NCBI GenBank assembly: GCA_900768695.1
Contig: CAAGDY010000493.1
Span: 1-9,218, forward strand
Length of the DNA: 9,218 nt
Source: an uncultured Anaerovibrio sp.
Lineage (GTDB): Bacteria > Bacillota > Negativicutes > Selenomonadales > Selenomonadaceae
Reading direction: 5' to 3'
In this document: positions 1-5,886 of the stretch, piece by piece
Layout: every line of letters starts with the position of its first letter
Numbering within the stretch: the first letter of the stretch is position 1
The notes under the pieces: generated by a model
What the model saw: the letters and a program-made list of their open reading frames with translations, nothing else
Database searches by the model: none
What the model was told of the DNA's origin: nothing
Position numbers and translations under genes: made by a program

Positions 1-734
1 CGTAAAACAGCCCAGGCATTAAAAGACATACACGGCATAAGCATATCCCATCAACAGATTGCCAACTACTGCAAAACGGCTTCTGCATGCATAAAACCAT
101 TTGTAGATACCTATGACTACAAGACAGGCAATGTATTTACTGCCGATGAAACATACATAAAAATCCGTGGCATCAAAAACTACATCTGGTTTATCATGGA
201 TGCTGCAAAACGCTCAATTATAGGCTACCAGATATCTGATAACCGCGGTGCAGGTCCATGTATCATGGCAATGCGAATGGCATTCAGGCATTTAAAAGAG
301 CTGCCAGCGAATTTTAAATTTATTGCAGATGGATACAGTGTATATCCTCTTGCTGCACAGCAATTCTTCCGCGAATACGGAGAGAAATTTAACCTGTCAA
401 TTACCCAGGTAATCGGTCTTGCCAATCATGACGAAGTATCCAAAAAATTCAGCCATACAAGCAGATAATTGAGCGATTAAACCGCACCTACAAGGCTTCC
501 TATCGGAAAACCAACGGATTTGATAATATAAATGGGGCTGCGTATGACCTTGCACTATGGACTGCGTATTACAACTTCCTGCGACCACACAAACACAACA
601 ACTACCATGTCTTAAACGAAGTAGGGATGCTGTCAAAAGCTGATACAATGCCAGGCAAATGGCAGCTGCTAATATTCCTGGGGCAACAGACAACCATGAA
701 AATGCAAAACGCCAACGGCACTAACTGTTCTTAG
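1..734 (+). pseudogene. DDE transposase, 3' part, broken by a frameshift
   Basis: This is the C-terminal part of an insertion-sequence transposase of the RNase H-fold (rve / IS6-like) DDE class, which would cut and rejoin transposon ends. The reading frame is open from base 1, so the N-terminus lies outside the window. The first catalytic Asp is in TADETYIKI (nt 145-147) and the second in FIADGYSVY (nt 328-330). The frame then runs into a stop at 466-468. Reading continues in the third frame from 453 with PYKQIIERLNRTYK, which holds the catalytic Glu (nt 471-473), and ends at TAG 732-734. Adding one G between 452 and 453 would restore FRPYKQIIERLNRTYK, so a single-base deletion explains the break. 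The C-terminal part (WTAYYNFLRPHKH) is typical of these enzymes. The exact IS family is not certain. The protein as it stands is probably inactive. Confidence 0.85.
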
Positions 735-850
735 ATTCTGAGCCTGAGGCAAACGACCAAGCCACCGCAAAGCGGCATGCCCTTGATGGCACACAAAAGA
801 ACTGCTAAACTACTGTGAGCGACGGAGAAAGCACTAAACTAACTGTTCTT
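720..850 (+). repeat. 13-bp direct repeat (ACTAACTGTTCTT) flanking 105 bp
   Basis: ACTAACTGTTCTT occurs at 720-732, at the very end of the transposase frame, and again at 838-850. Both copies are preceded by GCACT, directly or after a 5-nt insertion, and both are followed by an AG or GAG and then TTCT-like sequence. This suggests a local duplication of the transposon end. The second copy lies inside the loop of the 780-906 inverted repeat. Confidence 0.45.
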
Positions 851-906
851 GAGTTCTTCACTGTCGGCAATCTACTCCCAGCAGTTCTTTTGCGTGCTGT
901 CAAGGG
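780..906. repeat. long inverted repeat downstream of the transposase
   Basis: The arms are 780-806 and 880-906. They pair at 24 of 27 positions, including a perfect 12-bp core, AAAAGAACTGCT at 795-806 against AGCAGTTCTTTT at 880-891. The 73-nt interior is only weakly self-complementary. The repeat sits 45 nt past the transposase stop. It may be part of the IS end, a terminator-like hairpin, or two IS ends in opposite orientation. No T-run follows either arm, so an ordinary rho-independent terminator is unlikely. Confidence 0.6.
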
Positions 907-1005
907 TGGCTGGTCATCCACCACTACTAAAAAAATTGTAATTTTAGAGAGTTCATCTAAGATTTTTTATGTGCTCATTTTTGATAGCTCATTTGACACT
1001 ATCAA

Positions 1006-1030
1006 ATTGGTTATGATGTACGTACCAGTT
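1006..1030. promoter_or_regulatory. putative GntR operator, distal copy 1
   Basis: This is one copy of a 25-bp direct repeat that differs at a single base from the copy at 1044-1068. On the minus strand it reads ACTGGTACGTACATCA, which matches 12 of 16 positions of the perfect palindrome in front of gntR: left half and centre kept, right half degraded. It is inferred to be a binding site for the adjacent GntR-type regulator. Confidence 0.55.
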
Positions 1031-1043
1031 GTTTTATAATACC

Positions 1044-1068
1044 ATTGGTAATGATGTACGTACCAGTT
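1044..1068. promoter_or_regulatory. putative GntR operator, distal copy 2
   Basis: This is the second copy of the 25-bp repeat, starting 38 bp after the first. TATAAT (1035-1040, plus strand; read as ATTATA on minus) lies between the two copies, as if they bracketed a promoter. No gene now starts next to them on either strand. Together they look like the control region of a lost or displaced target gene. Confidence 0.55.
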
Positions 1069-1121
1069 TTTATAAAAAACACCGCAGCATAAGCAACGAT
1101 GCCCTTTACACAGTTCCCCGC

Positions 1122-1850
1122 CTACCTGTTCAGCCTGATGGAATATATCATCTGGTCCCCTCTGGCCATGCTGACGGTATACTCAATCACATTTTCCTTT
1201 TCATAAGTAAAACGCTCTATCTTCAGGCTGGGCATGGATTTTTCCACCCGGAGAAACCTTGCTGTCCTTTCATCCGTCGTTACCGCCTGGAAATTCTCCT
1301 GAGCAAAGGTGAACTCCACGCCGTACTGGTGGGTAAATATATCATACATAGCGCTGTTTTCCAGCATTTCCCTGGTCAGCCCCGCAAAGCGGCAGACCGG
1401 CACATAGCTTGTTTCTATCATCACCGGCTTGTCATCCGCCAGCCGCAGACGCTGGAAGCAGTAGGCCTCCGCCCCCTCGGCAGCGCCCAGCTTCTGCGCC
1501 AGATGACGGTCACAAGCCACTACCTCAAAGCTCAGCACCCTTGAAGATGGCACCTTGCCGAGCTTTTTCATCTCGGAGGTAAAGCTGTAGAACTTCAACA
1601 GCTCCTGATTCAGCTTCTTCGGTGAAACAAAGGTGCCTTTTCCATGAATTTTGTATATGTAGCCCTGCTGCTCCAGCTCCAGAAAAGCCTGGCGCACCGT
1701 GGAACGGCTCAGGCCGTAATCATTGCACAGCTCCCGCTCTGACGGAAGCTGTTCATCCACCTCCAGCCGATGCTCCTCAATCGCCTCAATGATGCGCTGC
1801 ATAAGCTGGCAATAAAGCGGCAGCTTGCTCTCTTTATCTATCCCCTGCAT
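1122..1850 (-). CDS. GntR-family (HutC/UTRA type) transcriptional regulator
   Basis: This is a cytoplasmic DNA-binding regulator of 242 aa, the usual size for the HutC subfamily. The N-terminal winged helix-turn-helix spans roughly residues 8-76 (LPSERELCNDYGLSRSTVRQ, then the wing IYKIHGKGTFV). The C-terminal UTRA effector domain spans about 88-238 and ends in EYTVSMARGDQ. Family members sense sugars, sugar phosphates, amino sugars or histidine-pathway intermediates; the ligand cannot be told here. The ATG at 1850 is chosen because AGGGGAG (1859-1865) lies 8 nt upstream. A GTG at 1883 in the same frame has no ribosome binding site, falls inside the operator and lies almost at the predicted transcription start. 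The gene has its own promoter and an operator palindrome, so it is probably autorepressed. No sugar-use gene adjoins it, which is unusual for the family and fits loss of its target operon. Confidence 0.93.
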   Translation of the reverse strand: MQGIDKESKLPLYCQLMQRIIEAIEEHRLEVDEQLPSERELCNDYGLSRSTVRQAFLELEQQGYIYKIHGKGTFVSPKKLNQELLKFYSFTSEMKKLGKVPSSRVLSFEVVACDRHLAQKLGAAEGAEAYCFQRLRLADDKPVMIETSYVPVCRFAGLTREMLENSAMYDIFTHQYGVEFTFAQENFQAVTTDERTARFLRVEKSMPSLKIERFTYEKENVIEYTVSMARGDQMIYSIRLNR

Positions 1851-1868
1851 CCTGCTTTCTCCCCTCTT

Positions 1869-1884
1869 AGTGGTACGTACCACT
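1869..1884. promoter_or_regulatory. GntR operator: perfect 16-bp palindrome
   Basis: AGTGGTACGTACCACT equals its own reverse complement over all 16 bases. It lies between the predicted transcription start (about 1888) and the gntR ribosome binding site. HutC-subfamily operators are commonly palindromes of about 16 bp with GT and AC half-site marks such as TGGT...ACCA, which this fits. A bound dimer would block transcription at its start, giving autorepression. Confidence 0.8.
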
Positions 1885-1894
1885 TTCTATATAT

Positions 1895-1923
1895 AATATA
1901 AAGCATCCCTGTCCGATTGTCAA
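1895..1923 (-). promoter_or_regulatory. sigma-70 type promoter of gntR
   Basis: On the minus strand there is a consensus -35 box TTGACA (1918-1923), a 17-nt spacer and a -10 box TATATT (1895-1900). The predicted start is near 1888, just ahead of the operator palindrome. Confidence 0.8.
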
Positions 1924-2028
1924 CAGCTTTTGGCCCGTTTCGGCCCTTTTTCTTCCCGCAAAAGACGTCCTGCAGGAAATATTGCCACCTCCCCGGAGCC
2001 GGATGCAAAAAAAATCCCGATGAATGGC

Positions 2029-2066
2029 AAAAATACCTGTGGCGCGAAACTCATCACCGCCACAGG
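2029..2066 (-). terminator. rho-independent terminator of the 3D-domain gene
   Basis: A perfect 9-bp stem (CCTGTGGCG at 2036-2044 with CGCCACAGG at 2058-2066) encloses a 13-nt loop. On the minus strand it is followed directly by TATTTTT. It lies 42 nt past the stop codon at 2109-2111 and insulates the gntR promoter from upstream readthrough. Confidence 0.85.
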
Positions 2067-2108
2067 CATTTCGTATCTAAACCATATTCAACGTAGTATC
2101 CTGATCCG

Positions 2109-2699
2109 TTAATCCAAAATGTAAATCTCCAGTACCTGACGGCCAAAATAAATGGCCTCCTCATGGGTATCAAAGGCAATATCGATGGTGTTGCCTTTGA
2201 TGTTCCAGCCGATATCCTCTGCTATGGCCTCGCCGTAGTCAGGGATATAGACCCTCGTCCCGATGGGAATATAACCAGGGTCCACCGCTATCACCCCTCG
2301 TCTTAGCGGTGTACCTGATGCAGTATGGCTGCCCATGCCGGGGTCCTGGGGACTGTAGGCGTAGGCATTCACCGTAACAATCCGGGCATGCTCAAGGCTG
2401 ATGTGCCCCGGATGTACAGGCGGACGCAACAGCCTCATAGTCATCGGGCCTGCAATCCCATCCACCTCAAGGTGATGCGCGCGCTGAAAAGCCTTAATCG
2501 CCGCCACCGTCGCCTCATCACAGCGACCGTGAATCTCCTCCGAATAGTACCCCTTGTCCCTGAGCAGTACCTGCACCTCTTCTACATACTGCCCCTCGTC
2601 ACCAGCCTCCACCATAGTGCCATGAGCAGCTGCCACAGAAGTCATGAATACCATCAGGATGCCTGCCAGAAGGCAAAAACTGAGCTTGCCAAGTCTCAC
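2109..2699 (-). CDS. secreted peptidoglycan-binding and 3D-domain protein (putative lytic cell-wall enzyme)
   Basis: This is an exported cell-wall protein of 196 aa. A signal peptide (residues 1 to about 25; positive RLGK, hydrophobic core, AAA before the likely cut) is followed by a PG_binding_1 domain (about 35-92; VEEVQVLLRDKGYY, IKAFQRAHHLEVDGIAGPMT). A C-terminal 3D domain follows (about 105-196), named for three conserved Asp seen here as D140 (AVDP), D162 (AEDIG) and D173 (IDIAF). The motif TASGTPLRRGVIAVDP is typical. This fold is shared with MltA-type lytic transglycosylases and the C-terminus of YuiC/YocH-like wall hydrolases. The GTG at 2699 is chosen because AAGGAG lies 9 nt upstream and the predicted transcript starts near 2727. 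The upstream ATG at 2723 has no ribosome binding site and would leave only about 4 nt of leader. The gene is flanked by its own promoter and terminator, so it is probably monocistronic. Confidence 0.88.
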   Translation of the reverse strand: MRLGKLSFCLLAGILMVFMTSVAAAHGTMVEAGDEGQYVEEVQVLLRDKGYYSEEIHGRCDEATVAAIKAFQRAHHLEVDGIAGPMTMRLLRPPVHPGHISLEHARIVTVNAYAYSPQDPGMGSHTASGTPLRRGVIAVDPGYIPIGTRVYIPDYGEAIAEDIGWNIKGNTIDIAFDTHEEAIYFGRQVLEIYILD

Positions 2700-2733
2700 A
2701 AAACCACTCTCCTTTTTGCACATATTCTAATTT

Positions 2734-2762
2734 ATTCTATCACACCTGAAAATATGTGTCAA
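2734..2762 (-). promoter_or_regulatory. sigma-70 type promoter of the 3D-domain gene
   Basis: On the minus strand there is TTGACA (2757-2762), a 17-nt spacer and TAGAAT (2734-2739). The predicted start is near 2727. This leaves a 5' leader of about 28 nt before the GTG at 2699, with AAGGAG at 2709-2714. Confidence 0.78.
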
Positions 2763-2889
2763 AAATCCTATAATTTTGTGCATTTAGTTCAAATCCACCG
2801 TCCCTGCCGAACCGGCTCATGCTTAAACAGGCAAAGGTAATAATACGTCAGACCAGCTTACGACCACTCCGGCAGGAGCCATAAAACCG

Positions 2890-3675
2890 TCAAATCAAGC
2901 CGTGCTCAAGGCAGTAATGATAAATGCCATCCTCTGAAACCCTGCCACAGACATCCCGGGCGATTTTTTTCAAATCCTCCGAGCCGTTGCCCATGGCAAT
3001 GCCGTTGTCCACCGCCTGAAACATTTCCAAATCATTGTTGCCGTCACCAAAGGCCATAGCATCAGCCCGGTCTATGCCAAAATGCTTCAGCACCATGGCT
3101 ACGCCCCTGCCCTTGCCGCCGTCAGCAGGCACGATATCCACGGCCCTGTCCCACCAGGCCGCCACCTTGGCATTTTCCGTATCCCTTACCAGCGCGTCCC
3201 TTTCCGACAGATAGCCGCCGGACATAATCTGAAAGACCTCCTGCTGTGCCACCTCGTCAAAATCAGGTGATTCCGCTATGCTGTGGCCGCCTATCTGGAA
3301 GAAGGCCAGGAGCTCATCATCTACGCCGTTGGCGGCAATCCTGTCCTTGGTAGCCAGCGCCACCGGACGATTAATCCCGCCTGTATTCAGTATAATCTGC
3401 TGTACATCCCTATGAGACAGGGGATTGCTGAAGATGACCCCCTCATCGTTGAAGCAGTATGAACCGTTGAAGGTCACATAGGCATCAAACCGTACCCCGA
3501 AGATATCATATATCAGCATTGGCGCCCTACCGGTGGCAATACATATCTTGATGCCACCCTCCTGCAGGCGCCGCAGTGTTTCCTTCATCCGGTCGGAAAC
3601 GGTTTTTGTATCCATGTCAAAAATAGTTCCGTCAATATCGAAAAACACAATTTTGATATTCTTCATATTACTCAT
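2890..3675 (-). CDS. HAD-superfamily hydrolase, Cof type (subfamily IIB)
   Basis: This is a cytoplasmic phosphatase of 261 aa, the normal size for Cof-type enzymes, which mostly act on sugar phosphates or related small phosphates; the substrate is unknown. All four HAD motifs are visible: FFDIDGT (nucleophile D13, acid D15), ATGR (T48), K188 in GGKGRG, and GDGNND (D211, D215). The cap domain lies between motifs II and III (about 80-185). ATG 3675 is chosen over a TTG at 3708 in the same frame, because the conserved core begins only a few residues later and an AAGG lies 6 nt upstream. The start lies 42 nt past the stop of the small upstream gene, so the two are probably co-transcribed. No terminator was recognised between its stop and the promoter at 2762. 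Confidence 0.92.
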   Translation of the reverse strand: MSNMKNIKIVFFDIDGTIFDMDTKTVSDRMKETLRRLQEGGIKICIATGRAPMLIYDIFGVRFDAYVTFNGSYCFNDEGVIFSNPLSHRDVQQIILNTGGINRPVALATKDRIAANGVDDELLAFFQIGGHSIAESPDFDEVAQQEVFQIMSGGYLSERDALVRDTENAKVAAWWDRAVDIVPADGGKGRGVAMVLKHFGIDRADAMAFGDGNNDLEMFQAVDNGIAMGNGSEDLKKIARDVCGRVSEDGIYHYCLEHGLI

Positions 3676-3717
3676 ACAACACCTTGCCCCTTCATACTGC
3701 AAAAACAAATCATCTCT

Positions 3718-3954
3718 CTAGGCATCAGGATTTTCCAGCACATCAACGCAGTCCTGAAAATCGATATACTCACCCCGCACCGCCAGAATATTGCCCTCAT
3801 CTATGAATTTCTCCAGCCATTCATAAAATTCCTCCGTACCGGCAAATTTCCACGATTTGGCCTCCAGCCATTCCTTCAGGCGGTGCCTGCTGGTAAAATC
3901 CTTTTCAAACCTCAATCCGACCACTTCCTCACTTTTCCGCTTTTTTGCTTTCAC
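3718..3954 (-). CDS. small hypothetical protein (about 78 aa)
   Basis: I do not recognise this protein. It has a basic N-terminus (KAKKRKSEE) followed by a more acidic body rich in aromatic residues (RLKEWLEAKSWKF, FYEWLEKFIDEGN, EYIDFQDCVDVLEN). This suggests a small soluble helical protein. There is no signal peptide, membrane segment, Cys-pair motif or DNA-binding motif. The GTG at 3954 is the first possible start in a frame open back to 4002, but its ribosome binding site is poor. A TTG at codon 14, with GAGG 11 nt upstream, is an alternative. It lies between the TetR gene (104 nt upstream) and the HAD gene (42 nt downstream), all on one strand, and could be the last-but-one gene of the efflux operon or head its own unit. 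Coding status is supported by protein-like composition only. Confidence 0.6.
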   Translation of the reverse strand: MKAKKRKSEEVVGLRFEKDFTSRHRLKEWLEAKSWKFAGTEEFYEWLEKFIDEGNILAVRGEYIDFQDCVDVLENPDA

Positions 3955-4057
3955 TTTTCTGCGCTTCTGTTCTGCGCTGTCAGCTTCCGCTACGCACTTC
4001 CGTCAGCATGGCTGCCTGCACGCCCCTTTGCCCTTCTGCACAGTACAGGACGAAGCC

Positions 4058-4714
4058 TTACCGCTGGCGATAGCTGGCAAGGCCCGCAAAGCAGAACTGC
4101 TTGATACTGCTCAGCATCTCCCTGTCACTGCAGGACACATGGGTTATCCTGCTGTACTCGATATCGCTGTGCTTGCCAAAGGCCACTAGCATAATCGGCG
4201 CCATGAAGCACAAAAAGCACATATACAGCCTGATATCGTCCATCGCCAGTCCCGTATAATCGCTGAACAGCTTTAGGGCCAGGCTTCCCTTGACCTTGAT
4301 GACCTGCATCAGCACATTGCTGACGTGAGCCGACTGGGAGGTGTGCATGACCTCGCGGCTCCAGACCTGCATCTGCCAGTTTTCCTGCGACCAGACCTGC
4401 TCGGCAACCATATCCACCAGGGCAGAAATCTTTTCCTCCGGAGTGCTATCCTCGTCGACCATCTCCCGCAATCTGTCCTCGTTGACCATATACTGATGAA
4501 TCCTGTACAAAAGCTCTTCATACAATCCATCACGACTGCCAAAATGATAGTTGATAGCCGCCAGATTCGTACCCGCCAGCCTGCAGATTTCCTTGCTGGT
4601 AACAAGGGAAAATCCCTTCTGCGCCGCCAGAATTCCCGCACATTCCAGCAGCCTGTCCCTGGTCTGCCTGCCATCATCACGCTGCTGCCTTTTTCCCTTT
4701 ACTGCCCTTTCCAT
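4058..4714 (-). CDS. TetR-family regulator, CecR (YbiH)-like
   Basis: This is a DNA-binding repressor of 218 aa. The N-terminal TetR helix-turn-helix spans about residues 16-63, with the very well kept stretch TSKEICRLAGTNLAAINYHF then GSRDGLYEE. The C-terminal ligand domain (about 85-215) resembles the DUF1956 domain of CecR, which in E. coli represses the ybhGFSR genes. Members of this group sense small, often antibiotic-like, ligands. ATG 4714 is preferred (GGTGAG with 4 nt spacing, and a further AAGGA) over the TTG at 4726 in the same frame. It starts 16 nt after the stop of the second permease gene and so is probably the last gene of the pump operon; pump and repressor would be made from one transcript. 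Gene order differs from E. coli, where cecR comes first. The operator is presumably at the operon promoter, outside the window. Confidence 0.92.
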   Translation of the reverse strand: MERAVKGKRQQRDDGRQTRDRLLECAGILAAQKGFSLVTSKEICRLAGTNLAAINYHFGSRDGLYEELLYRIHQYMVNEDRLREMVDEDSTPEEKISALVDMVAEQVWSQENWQMQVWSREVMHTSQSAHVSNVLMQVIKVKGSLALKLFSDYTGLAMDDIRLYMCFLCFMAPIMLVAFGKHSDIEYSRITHVSCSDREMLSSIKQFCFAGLASYRQR

Positions 4715-4730
4715 AAAACTCACCAATCCT

Positions 4731-5882
4731 TCATACAGCTCTATTATAAAACAGCCAGCCAGATAAAGGCAAGGTTATCGCCGAGATAAGCAGCATAGGC
4801 ACAAAATCTCCCCAAAGGTCGCCTGCCGCCGCCCCCTCCAGATAAATCCGCCTTACCGCATCCACCGCAAACCGCAGAGGGTCAGCGCAGGTCACATATT
4901 GCAAAAGCTCCGGCATGTTGATGATGGGCGTTGCCAGCCCGGACAACAGCACCATGGGCATCATCAGCACCATCAGGTACACCATAACCTGCTGCATGCT
5001 CTCCGAAATGGCGGAAATCATCAGCCCCACGCCAATCAGGCTGAAAATAAAGAGTATCAGCGCCAGATATAGCGTCAGCAAAGAACCGGCAAAGGGAATC
5101 TGAAACCAGAAGCGGGCAATGCAGAACAAAATCGTACTCTGTACCAGTCCTATCAGCATGGGCGGCACTGCCTTGCCCAGCAGAATCTCTGCCGGTGACA
5201 GGGGCGTAACCAGAAGCTGGTCAAAGGTTCCCTGCTCCCTTTCCCGCGCTATGGACATGCCGGCCAGCAGCAGCACCTGCACAAAGGCAATCATGGCAAT
5301 CAGGCCCGGCGAAAAAATCCAGCGGGTTATCTGGTTGGGGTTAAACCATGTACGGCTCTCCACCGATACGCTGCCATGCCCTGTCCCGCCTCCTGTGCGT
5401 TCCGCCATGCGCTCAAGATTCCATTCCGACACTATTCTGCCGGCGTAGCTTACGGCCATGCCGGCCACGGAGCTGTTTCTGCCATCGGCTATCACCTGCA
5501 CCTCTGCCACTTCTCCCCGCTGCAGCTTCCGCTCAAAATCACGGGGTATTACCACCGCCAGAATAATCTCTTCCCTGTCAATCAGCTCACCTATTTCCCG
5601 CGGACTCTCCAGCGCCGCCACCTGCTGGAAGCAGGCGGAACCGGCAAAATGTCCCAGCAGGCTGCGAGAGGACTCACTATGGGACTCATCCACCATCGCG
5701 TAGGGCACATTATCGAGGTTGTAGCTGGCAGCATAGCCAAACAAAAAACCCTGCATCAGGGCAGGCACCACCATTATGGCACGCATCCTCTTATCCTTCA
5801 GCGTAGCCAGAAGCTCCTTCTGGCACATAAAAAACAGGCGGCGCAAAAAAACTGCCACTTTTTCCTGCCACAAATCCGCCAT
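4731..5882 (-). CDS. ybhR: ABC-2 type permease, YbhR-like
   Basis: This is an inner-membrane subunit of an ABC exporter, 383 aa, close to the usual 370. The layout is that of ABC2_membrane_3: one N-terminal membrane helix (about 34-54), a large outward-facing domain (55-187; VQVIADGRNSSVAGMAVSYA), the motif WFNP (179-182), then five hydrophobic segments from about 190 to the C-terminus. The loop motif SIAREREQGTFDQLLVTPLSP (from 210) and QIPFAGSL (261-268) match YbhR more closely than YbhS. It would pair with the other permease as a heterodimer powered by the double ATPase. It starts 4 nt after the stop of the upstream permease gene, with GAAGGGTAGG as a possible ribosome binding site inside that gene, which suggests translational coupling. 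The substrate cannot be told from sequence; E. coli YbhFSR has been linked to drug and Na+/Li+ export. Confidence 0.93.
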   Translation of the reverse strand: MADLWQEKVAVFLRRLFFMCQKELLATLKDKRMRAIMVVPALMQGFLFGYAASYNLDNVPYAMVDESHSESSRSLLGHFAGSACFQQVAALESPREIGELIDREEIILAVVIPRDFERKLQRGEVAEVQVIADGRNSSVAGMAVSYAGRIVSEWNLERMAERTGGGTGHGSVSVESRTWFNPNQITRWIFSPGLIAMIAFVQVLLLAGMSIAREREQGTFDQLLVTPLSPAEILLGKAVPPMLIGLVQSTILFCIARFWFQIPFAGSLLTLYLALILFIFSLIGVGLMISAISESMQQVMVYLMVLMMPMVLLSGLATPIINMPELLQYVTCADPLRFAVDAVRRIYLEGAAAGDLWGDFVPMLLISAITLPLSGWLFYNRAV

Positions 5883-5886
5883 GCCA

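Larger units (their letters stand above)
735..1121. other. gene-free stretch between transposase remnant and gntR
   Basis: No convincing coding sequence is present. The plus-strand frame at 815-1039 has no ribosome binding site or recognisable motif. The left half (735-925) holds repeats linked to the insertion sequence. The right half (about 925-1080) is markedly AT-rich and holds the two putative GntR operator copies. A change in base composition near 920-930 may mark the IS/host boundary, but no target-site duplication could be defined. Confidence 0.6.

Noticed and set aside
815..1039. Plus-strand ORF of 74 aa between the transposase remnant and gntR
   Set aside because: It starts with GTG without a ribosome binding site, runs through the inverted repeat and the operator repeat, and has no recognisable motif.
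1070..1121. Possible terminator after gntR (a weak GCAT/ATGC hairpin followed by TTTTTTATAAAAA on the minus strand)
   Set aside because: The stem is only 4 bp, too weak to call, although the T-run is suggestive.
1029..1544. Plus-strand ORF of 171 aa opposite gntR
   Set aside because: It is the antisense shadow of the clearly coding GntR gene.
1869..1883. GTG at 1883 as start of the GntR gene
   Set aside because: It lies inside the operator palindrome, about 5 nt after the predicted transcription start, with no ribosome binding site; ATG 1850 has a strong one.
1930..2112. Plus-strand ORF of 60 aa between gntR and the 3D-domain gene
   Set aside because: It runs through the terminator hairpin and has no ribosome binding site or protein-like pattern.
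2763..2889. Search for a terminator after the HAD gene
   Set aside because: Only short stems (CTCC/GGAG, GCCG/CGGC) without a T-run; no terminator called.
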